NCBI GenBank assembly: GCA_034620365.1
Contig: JAQGEQ010000020.1
Location: 992,001 to 1,056,000 of the forward strand
Source of the DNA: Pegea sp. RAD2-039
Taxonomy: Eukaryota > Chordata > Thaliacea > Salpida > Salpidae
Length of the DNA: 64,000 bases
Direction of reading: 5' to 3'
The position numbers were made by a program, and so were the translations under genes. Shown one piece after another: positions 54,403 through 64,000 of the stretch (position 1 is its first letter; each line of letters begins with the position of its first letter). Under the pieces are notes generated by a model. The model had not been told where the DNA came from and did no database searches. It saw only the letters and a program-made list of their open reading frames with translations.

Positions 54403-57400
54403 AAGCGAATATCTCGAATGCATCTCCTCGTGGTCGGCAATTTTTACAATCTTTAATAATTTGAATCGAAGCTCTTTTTATCTGCCATAATTAATCAATA
54501 TTTTATTAATTAGGAAAAATATTTTCCTTTTATAACTTGTTCTTGTTTTTATGACCCGGTTGGTGAGCTTCATATATTGCTTACTAATAAAATCAATATT
54601 TTATTTCAAATATTTCAAATATATATTTTCTATTTCAAAAATTTATTTCTTGTATCACAAGTTTATTGATCAACAAAAATATATTTCAGCAATCAAATTA
54701 ATTATGAATAAAATTCTTCATAACTTTCAACATTTTCTTCTTTTAACCTTTTACATGTGTTCATCAAATAGAAAATTTCACAAATATTCAGTTTGCAAGA
54801 ATGTTTCAAATTAAAACGTCGAGTTATTTGATCTTAACAAATCTTTAATCCATTAACTTGGTAGAGATCAGTCTGTTCTTGTACGCTTTGCCTTACATAA
54901 TACAAAACATTTTCTCAAATATTTACGAGCAAAAAGTTGAACTTTACATTATTTGTTTGCACTTCTTTTTACAGTGTTTCCCTTTAGTTTTCTTTATAAA
55001 TAATAAAATTAATTTTCTTTAAATTTAATAGAATTGTTTACATTAGAGCGAAGAAGATTGCATATCTTCTCTTCACACTTCTATATAAACTTCAATCTCT
55101 TCAACATTTTTCATTTAAAAATTAATTAGGAAGATTTCCACTATAAAAGATTTCCCTCTAAAATATACAAAAGGCTTCAATTCAAATTCCAGCTTATTTA
55201 GAATTTGTTGAAATATGGAACAGGATAACATGAAATTCTGCATTTGTAGTTCACTACTTGGAGACAATTTTACAACTCTAAAATGTTAAGTAGATACTAG
55301 AAGGGGGGTTTGGACTCGATATTCAAATAACTTTTACAACTTTGATATGCTATCGATCATTTTTCATTCATGCTGCATACCAATGAATTTAGCTATTCTT
55401 AGAAACACGGTTTAAATACATATTAAGATTACTTAAAAGGATTGCTCTAGTTATTATGTTAGAAATACTCCTCTACTAGTTTTCAATCAATAAATCGAAT
55501 ATTCTATCTTTAAGTTCACACTAAATTTGCTTGCTCAGTAACCAACTTCTTTCAAATATTTATCTGAAGCTAAAGTTGTGATATTATTCATCAAAATTCT
55601 TGTATACTTTATTTTAACTAAAATAATAAGATGATTTCTCATATCAAACACTTGTACTTTTAATAATCTCTTTTTAAGAACATTTTTATGTGAAGATACT
55701 AACCTGTCTATAGAATAAGTTCAATTTAAAACTTTTTTAGTTTATTTAATAATATGATTTAGGTTTGTAGGTAAAAAGATTGTTATTAAAGTTGCCAGAA
55801 ATTTGATTTTCAAACTGCAAGAAAGTATGATAAGATAGAAATACTTGGTACAATAATTTAGAAATAGTTTAAAGCTGTGACATAGGAAAGGTAGAATATA
55901 TTTTATTAATGAAATGATGGTTTGATATTAAACATTTGTAACCACTAACATCAGTTACTACAGAAGTAGACAATCAATAGAATAGGAGCTTCAGTTACCC
56001 TTGCTTAACTAAAATTGTTTTTCTTGAAAATCAACTGTAAAAATTCAAAGAATATTTGGAATTTATTCTTAACCACTTTTATAAGTTTTAATTTCTGAGA
56101 CTTATTGAATTTAAAACCGCAAATAATTGAGTTATGTTTACAATACTTTTACTTACAAGGCTTTATACCAGCAACTTGTACTTTTTCAACTAATTTAAAA
56201 AGTTCTTTTCATATTCAACTTTACTAAATTCTTTTTATCGAAATTTTCAGTATCGATAGTATTTATTTATATATTTTCTATTTATAGTTAACAAACAGCT
56301 TAAAAATTATAAAATGAATAAAACCTTTTTTTGTTTGTTAGCAAAACAATACTGTAAGATTAATTATACAAATTTTCAAAGGTATTTATAGCATAATCAA
56401 ACTCAAACTTTTTTTAGTATTTATTTGATAAAATCAAGTTAATTCATGGCTATTATGTCACTTTAATTAGTTTATCAATCACCGGCAAATGGGTTCTCTA
56501 TTTTTTGAGAAACAAATTAACCAAAGCGATTAGATAATTTTAATTCCACCTAACAATCTATTTTTGAAGGTAAGTTTTTATGAAAAAAAGTTAAAATATA
56601 ATTTCGTTTTTGAATTTTTATGTTTAAGTTGGAGTTAGTTCCTGATTCACAATCAGAACGTCAATAACTTTAAAAAATTTGTGTCATGATAAAAGTGCCT
56701 CTATTTGACAAATACGCTGCGAATGTTGACAAATCATAACCTGAAACAAGCGCCTTTTCACCGTCCACAATCTTTAATATGATGATTTCAGGTAGTTGTG
56801 TAGCAATCATACACCATCTGATAAAACTCTTGAGGCTTGAAGTGAGTGATCAAGCTAAAATTGATGAACTCAGGAATTGTTATTCCGAGGTCGATGATTC
56901 TGTCAGTTGTGGACCCCTTTCAAGTGTGGGCATCTCAACTACTCCAATCAGTCCTGCAAGATTTGACAAAGGAAGACTAAGCAGCGAGTAGGTTGTTAGC
57001 CAACAAACCTGGTATCAAGAAAGATGGTGTCCCAGGAAGGAAGCTAAAATGAGTCCGCAGCCAATGAACCGTTTACCACCAATAGCTTCTGTTTTGAAGT
57101 CACGCACTTTCGTTTTTGATATAATAATATTTTCGCTGGGTATATTTTGTATTCGCCTTTGATATATTTTGTTTATGTTACAGATTATTGTCAACAGTAG
57201 ATAGTAGATAGTTATTTTTGTTGTGTAACAAAAAGTTTCTTCAGTGAATTATAAGTAGAGAAGATGATTGAAGCTCCTATAAACTAAAATCTTATACTTT
57301 GTTTTATTTTTGCTAAATTTTATTTAATTGACTTTAAACATAAAGTGTGTAATCATCCGGCTGGATATGCAAATTTTGGTTTGAAATGCCAGTGACACTG

Positions 57401-58371
57401 GTTAAAGTCTCATGTCCATGACAAAAGTTAACACAAAAATTCTCTTGGATTCGTTTACTACATTAATTGGGAAAAACCTCCAACCAACAACACAAACTTT
57501 GCTTTGATAACCAGGAGTTTCAGAGAGAGGCGAATTTCTGCATTTTTATCTGCACTTATTTCTAAACTAAAAATCAAATTGAATGTACCTATATTAATAT
57601 ATATGTATATTAGTTATACGAACCTTTTAAAAAATTTTGCAAAAATAAATCCAGAAAAATAAAGCTAGCAGAAACCTTTTAGATAAAGGATTAAAGTGAT
57701 TAATCATGTAATAGTTAGCATAAATGTTTGGTTTTGAACTAGGATGAGAGAAATCTTATGTATATTAGTAAAAAGCAAAGACTTCAGTATGTATTACTTC
57801 TAATACTAGTAAAAGCTAATGCTTAGAAATAATTTTCTTTTTTTTATTTGCTAAATTTTCAAGTTTTCATTTTTATAAATGTACGCTGCTTGTTCTTAGA
57901 TATTCCGTTGATACACTTATCTTAGCTCATGACAGGGTAATACCCGTAAAAGCTAACATAAATTTTAATTATACGATATTATTTATAAAATCTTATAACA
58001 AAAGTTTTTTTTCAGGAATACTTGCCTATTAATCTTTAAAGTTTTATTCTGTTTCAAATATGTGATAAAAACTTATAAATCTTGTAGTTTCCTAGTGGTA
58101 GTTGATAAGTGGTAGTAATATAGTAATATTCTTAGAGTTTGTTTTAACTTATCTTATGTACTTATGGAAAATGTATATTATTTTCTTATTATTTAGAAAT
58201 AGGACGAATCTTTTTATATATAATGATTTTGAAGTTCATCAATTTTTTTCTTCGTTTTAGCTTTTAAAAATCAAAATTTTATAGCTAACATTTAATTGAT
58301 TAACATTTTTATGTTTATTTTAATTTAAAGCTAATTGTATATTTAATCCATCAATAGAAGAGTATTTAAAC
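54403..58371. other. Intergenic region between USP and PEX5
   Basis: About 4 kb of AT-rich DNA. Coding potential appears only at about 56700-57110 (see separate entry). Otherwise I see no gene, RNA or repeat. Confidence 0.45.
56779..57110 (+). pseudogene. Unidentified protein-like remnant
   Basis: A frame at 56779-56991 reads IIHHLIKLLRLEVSDQAKI, ELRNCYSEVDD and SPARFDKGRLSSE, then stops. A neighbouring frame continues with LANKPGIKKDGVPGRKLK and another with SPQPMNRLPPIASV. The composition is more protein-like and less AT-rich than its surroundings, as in a frameshifted, intronless remnant. I do not recognise the parent gene. Confidence 0.35.
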
Positions 58372-61300
58372 ATGTCTTCTGCAAAAGATCTTGTCCAAGG
58401 TTCTTGTGGAACCTCTAATCCACTGATGAAAGCAACAACTCATTTCTCATCAGATCAAGCTTATAGATCATCAAATAATAATCCTGGTAATAATCCTAAT
58501 CTTCTTTAAAATTTATAAGTTTAAGTTGAAGCTTTTTATTGTGAGCTATTTTGAACTGACAATTTATCATTTTTAAAGTAAATGACTTCAAATAAAAGTT
58601 TTTTGCTAAATTTATAAATCTTTTACATTTGTCAAAGAGTTTTAAGATTTTTAAAACTTTATGAATAATTTGTTTTTATTTTTAACTTTGATATCATTTA
58701 ATTATGTTTAAAATTAAATTATAGAAAATGGTGAAGATTTTACAGCAGAATTTTTACAACAAAATCAATTAGTACCTCGTCAGCACAGTTTTCAAATGAA
58801 CCACCTTCTACAGGAAATAAATCAAGCATCCTCACAAAGTTTGAATATTTCTTATATGAAAATAATATAATCATATTTATGAAGATTATTGATTTACAAA
58901 ATTGTTTTATTCTTATGGTGTCTGTTATTTGTATGATTATGATTGGTGTAAAAGTTAAATATTTTTCGTTTGAAAAATTATCTTGTTATATAAAATTGGA
59001 ACAATCACTATTTTAATAATTATCTTATATATCAGATTTAAGCACCTTCCCAAGTGCAACTAATCAATTATACCCTGCCGCTGCTCAAAGTAACTATGCA
59101 AATCAACAATGGGTTGAACAGTTTAATCAGTTTCAATCAAGTGAGTCCATAAATCTGCTTTCATCATTCTTACTGATTTTTTAAACTTATCTGTTGTTTA
59201 TGTTTTAAAAATAAATCTAAAGGTCAATTTTCAACATACTTTTTTAAAATAAAGTTACTACTTTATCAGCTTTCTATATCTATAATCTAAATGTAAATTA
59301 TGTTTTAAAATTTGTGTCAGTGAAAACATTGGCTTTAATGTGATCAATATTTACAGCAAATTAAAACAACAGTAATATTTTACATGTGAAAAAATCTGTT
59401 GTAGATGCTATTAGTTCTCGGTTTCAAGGTTCATCAAGAAGTTTTTCTAGTTTAAAACCTCATGGTACTTCACATTGGACACCGTTTAATCAAAGCTTAT
59501 TCATGCAACCAAGTGAAGATTGTTTATATTGATCCTAATCAATATTTGCTTCAAAATGAGATCGTTTTAAGACTAGTTATTTGTAGGGGAACATTTCGCG
59601 CCGGGTAACATTCTTGCATCCAATCATGAAAGAAGTATGGAAGATTCTTGGTAAGACTTTAACAATCTTCCCTGAAACATATACATCTTACTAAAGCCTC
59701 TTTTAATCTTTTTTAATTTGAGGTATAATTTTACATAAGTATAAGTAACATCATTAGTACGTTTTTAGGAAGGCAGCTACAATGTCAGATACAAAAAATG
59801 AATATTCAGAAGCTGCTGCAAAGGCCGTTGATAATTTAAAAGATGATGAAATTATTTCAGAAACAAATTTTTTCAAATATTTGGAATCTATTTCAAAGTC
59901 TATTCCAAATCAAAAACCTTCTACAACAGAAGTTAGTAGATATTTTATTCTTAGCTTTTATTGGAGCTATCAAAAGCCGATGTAGGTTGCAAATTTTAAG
60001 ATAGGAATTAAGTTGATGATGAAGCGTTGGTGAATGATCTTACTGATATAAGTGTAATCTATCAAAGATGACAATCGATTGAAATAATTTAGAGTTTTTT
60101 GTTTAGATGTAAAATAATTATAATATTTATAGAAAATCAAAGAAATAAAAGACGATTTCGATCAATTTAAAGAATCTCAAATGTTGACTGATGATGAAGA
60201 TTGGGCCTCCCAATTTGAAGAGAATCAAGCTGTGAGTTACATCTGTGCACACGAGATCAACATCAATATGAAGTTGTTTGATTTTACAGTTGAAGAATAC
60301 TTTTTGGGATAACTTTGAAAGAACGTGGACTTCAGAAGCATCAAATACAAATTATTCTTGGTCTCAAGAATTTGAAGATCAAGCAAACTCAGTAAATAAG
60401 TATTTTTATTTAAAGGAAACTTTTTCAATTTCGATGCCATTAATATGAAACTATTCTTCCATATTTTCAGGTATATACATACTCTAGTGAGAATCCATTC
60501 GACGGGATGCAAGACTCATTTGAAGAAGGTGTCCGACGGATGAAGATAGGAGATCTTTCAAACGCCGTACTCTTATTTGAAGCTGATGTACAACAAAATC
60601 CTGAACACGCTGAAGTAATCTTAACTTCTAAATTATTCAGGAAATTTAGATGTTTCAATAATCGTTTTTTTAAACTGTTCAAACCAACTTTCATTTCAAC
60701 TAGAAATGGTTATTTTTTTACATACATAAAATTAATGATTTCTCTTAGGGTTGGTATTATTTGGGACAAGCACACGCTCAGAACGAACAAGAACTGAACG
60801 CAATAAAAGCGCTGAAAAGGTTTCTACTGAAACAAAACAAATAATCACTTAAAAGTAATTTTTGTTCTTCTATTTTGTAGAGCTTTGGATTTAGAACCAG
60901 ATAATCTCGGCGCCATAATGGCGTTAGCTGTGAGTCAAACAAATGAATCGATGCAACATAAAGCTGTAGAAACACTGAAGAGATGGATGGAAGCGAATCC
61001 CAGGTACAATGATTAAGATTTGAAACAATACATCAACATATTCATATTTTTGTAGTTGGTTGATGCTGATACATTTGTTGGGTTAATATTTAACGTTTTC
61101 ATGCTGACAATGATATTTATTTTGTAAATATTTGAACTTCTGTAACTCCGGTTATTGACTTTAAAAGAAAATAATTTTTTATTCAATTGTTAAGGTTCAT
61201 TTTCATTTTACCTGATAAATTTACTGATTTACAAATATTTTAAACAGTTACAGTCACTTAGTAGATGAAATGAAAGGTATGACTGCCGGATCGTCAGACC

Positions 61301-62091
61301 CTCTCACATCTACCTTATCACAAGGGTTAGTTTATATCGAGATGAAAATAATTTCTGAAAAGTTCATGTGAACTTAATTTCAGGATTTTTTTCAAATCAT
61401 TAGAAACCGCGTTTATAAACGCTGCGCGGATGCGTCCATCAAATCCTGATGCAGATATCCAATCGGGTCTTGGCATCCTTTTTCACATATCAGAAGATTT
61501 TGACAAAGCAGTTGACTGTTTCCAAGTAAGATCGATTCTCTACTTGACAAACTCACCAAACAACTTCTTCTTCAAATAACTTTGTAAATTACAGGCTGCT
61601 ATCGCAGTAAGACCTGATGATGCTTTGTTGTGGAATAAACTCGGAGCCACTCTCGCCAATGGAAGCAGAAGTGAAGAGGTTTTTGAGCTTTCATTCAAGT
61701 AATCGATTTGACTTCATATTTTCAATTTACAGGCTGTAGAAGCTTATAGAAGAGCATTAGAACTGAATCCTGGATTCATAAGATCTCGATATAACCTTGG
61801 AATCAGTTGTATCAGCCTACAAGCGCACAGGTAAAAGATCAGCTCTTGTAATCTTCTTGTTACAACTTTACTGATTTCTACAGAGAAGCAATTGAACATT
61901 TTCTAACTGCCCTTGACGGGCAGAGAAGTGCGGTTGGTCCAAATGGGAAATCGGGTGAAATGTCATCTGCTATCTGGAACACATTATCGATGACTGTCAG
62001 CATAATGAAAGATAATAGAGCTTGGGATCTGGTAACTAACCGAGATTTGGATGGACTTCTGCGACATTTTTCTGTTCAGCCAACAACCTAG
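58372..62091 (+). CDS. PEX5: Peroxisomal targeting signal 1 receptor PEX5, about 15 exons
   Basis: PEX5 binds C-terminal SKL-type signals in the cytosol and carries cargo through the peroxisomal membrane. The start at 58372 gives [20 protein letters not shown], with the conserved Cys (residue 12) whose monoubiquitination drives recycling. The middle part is disordered and holds WxxxF-type PEX14-binding motifs: WVEQF (exon near 59040-59140), WASQF (near 60210) and WSQEF (near 60360), with weaker WEHF and WDNF. From 60470 the TPR domain follows: [92 protein letters not shown] and [19 protein letters not shown], then the C-terminal helical bundle ending in [10 protein letters not shown] and TAG at 62089-62091. 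The exon near 59588-59651 is inferred from phase and is the least certain. Confidence 0.93.
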
Positions 62092-64000
62092 CCTAAGTCT
62101 TCTTTATCTTTCTTTAAGTTTCATTTTGAGAAGATCTTTAATTTATCTTTATTTTCTTTTGCTAAAAATTTAAAAGCAGATTTGATGAACTGTTACAACT
62201 ATCTTATTTAATTTGGTTAATGATTTGTGTGATGATATCAGAACTGTTCTCACCTTTGATTATTATTTATTATACAAATTATTACGCTTTTAAATTTAGT
62301 GAATTTTTTGTATTTAATTAAAAATTGGCCTTCGATTCGCCTGGCATCAAATCATAAAGCTGTTTGAGAGTTCTTCTGATGAATTTTCAAACGATTTTCA
62401 ACTTGTCGTTTCAGTGTACTCTATAAGTGATTCATGATATCCAAACCCAGAAATTTAGAGATTCTTTCATGTAATCAAGACTTTGTTTCATGTTTCTTCT
62501 GTAAATTTCAATAATTTTACATTTCAGTAATTGAGATTTATGGATTAAAGTATCACAAGATAATCTCATTTTTAGATAAGAAATTTTAGTTTATTAAATA
62601 CAGATGAACTAATGTGCTTAGAATTAACGTTCCTGTGGAAAATCTACCACATGGCAACCCAAGCTGTCTTATCTTTGCTTCACTGGAATACAAACATAGC
62701 CTGGACTAAACTTAAAGTCTGGAAAATAAAATTTGATTCAATAAAAATTACTTTCACGATTTCCAAGCAACTTTTAGTTTTGCGATTTTATGATTCGAAT
62801 TTTCGGTTTTGGTTTAAGTTAAAAAGATTTACGTGAAACTTACTACCTTAATGTAAATTATCAATAACTGACTGCTTAGAAAAATCAATGGATAAATTTA
62901 TGATTTAATCCAATAGCTTAAAAACGAGGAAGACTTTTCAAGATTTGTTACTGAAGATTTAAAACATTTTTTGACTAAGTCTGAAAAACTCTTAAAGATT
63001 TGTTTAATTTTGCCAAGAAGCTGGTGAAAAGATGTAGTGGTGAAATAACTCTTTAAAATTTCTTAAGAGTCTCACTTCAATGAAAGATTAAAAATATTTC
63101 TTGTTCTTGTTATTTGATTATTTGAATTTTTTTATCGGTCAGATAAATTGAGGTCTTCCTACATTTGATTTAAGGAAAAAGGATTTCGATTAAAATATGA
63201 TAAACAAATGAAAGTCTTTCAAAATATTTCTATTTAAATGTAAGTTTCAAAAAATAGATTTTTAAGTATACTTTTCCAATAATTTGTTTTTATAAAAACA
63301 TAGTATCGTTGAAAGAAAGTATCAGAAAGTTCATGAATATTAATGAAGCCAATAATCTACATTATATATTTGAAAGCATCACAGAAATCTAATGTTTAAA
63401 AAAACTCCATTTAGAAGTAAAATTTTGTCATATAACTTTGATTTATTTTATGAGAATGTTTTATTATCATTAGTAATAAAATCTTCGATTAAAAAACCAA
63501 ACATCAAAAATTAAAAAAAAACAAATAATTTATAACTATTCATACATACGAAAAAAACAATTAGAGAATAATCTTGTTGTAGCAAATAAGCTTGTAACAA
63601 AGTTTTAAGTTCTTCATGTAACTTGAAAGTTTTAACGACCTCATTTATAACATCAAGTTTCACTTTTTCCCCAAAAATACTTTTTAGGTTATTTTCATGT
63701 TAGTCAGAACCAAACTTTTCTACTTTTTTAATTTAAGAAGTAATCTTTTACTGAGAAAGAGTTTTTCCGTCACATTTTGGATTTTCTTAACTTCAGCTTT
63801 AGTCTGATGTTCCATCGTTATGTTAATGTTATGTACAGACAGTTGGCAGAACCGCAGAATAGTTGAATATTAATCGAAACTTCTAAATTTGGAATATAAA
63901 ATAAAATGATTCTTTTGTTGAAAAATGATATTTTAAAAGTGGCTGTAAAGTTTTTTTTCACTTTTATTGCAAGTATCAAGAATAAACTTTTTTAAACTTC
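62092..64000. other. Right-hand intergenic end
   Basis: AT-rich and noncoding; PEX5 3' UTR followed by featureless sequence up to the edge. Confidence 0.45.

Overview
The window is nuclear DNA of an animal, very probably an AT-rich, ciliated invertebrate. Most genes are split by short AT-rich GT-AG introns (about 50 to 700 bp), and a protein of motile-cilia doublets (CFAP107) and a peroxisomal import receptor (PEX5) are present. One gene is a multidomain extracellular mosaic of fibronectin III, Ly6/uPAR, sushi, EGF and von Willebrand A domains. I cannot name the phylum from sequence alone.

Layout, left to right. (1) Plus strand, 0.1-9.9 kb: an intronless SLC7-type amino-acid transporter, the mitochondrial pyruvate carrier subunit MPC2 (3 exons) and CFAP107 (5 exons). 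(2) Minus strand, 10.9-30.3 kb: one very large secreted or surface protein. In order it has a signal peptide, an FN3 domain, a Ly6/uPAR (LU) domain, about nine sushi (CCP) domains, a calcium-binding EGF domain, about 44 more CCPs and a C-terminal vWA domain whose metal site is lost. Thirty-nine of the CCPs form 13 tandem copies of a three-domain unit. (3) Minus strand, 33.4-42.8 kb: the pseudokinase NRBP, an intronless p67phox/NOXA1-like NADPH-oxidase activator with a 51-bp minisatellite in its coding region, and a second intronless SLC7 transporter. (4) 42.8-48.4 kb: intergenic DNA with LINE reverse-transcriptase relics. (5) Plus strand, 48.4-62.1 kb: a USP4/11/15-type deubiquitinase (about 18 exons) and PEX5 (many exons). 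The rest is AT-rich DNA with no recognisable gene.

The genes do not form one pathway. Most are single-copy housekeeping genes (pyruvate import, axoneme, peroxisome import, deubiquitination, signalling scaffold). The items most worth a second look are the giant CCP mosaic with its higher-order repeat, and the two SLC7 copies. Those copies lie in inverted orientation about 40 kb apart and are almost identical over about 1.1 kb, but clearly diverged at both ends, which is the pattern of a gene-conversion tract. A tRNA-Val-derived SINE family has two copies here, one of them inside an intron of the giant gene.
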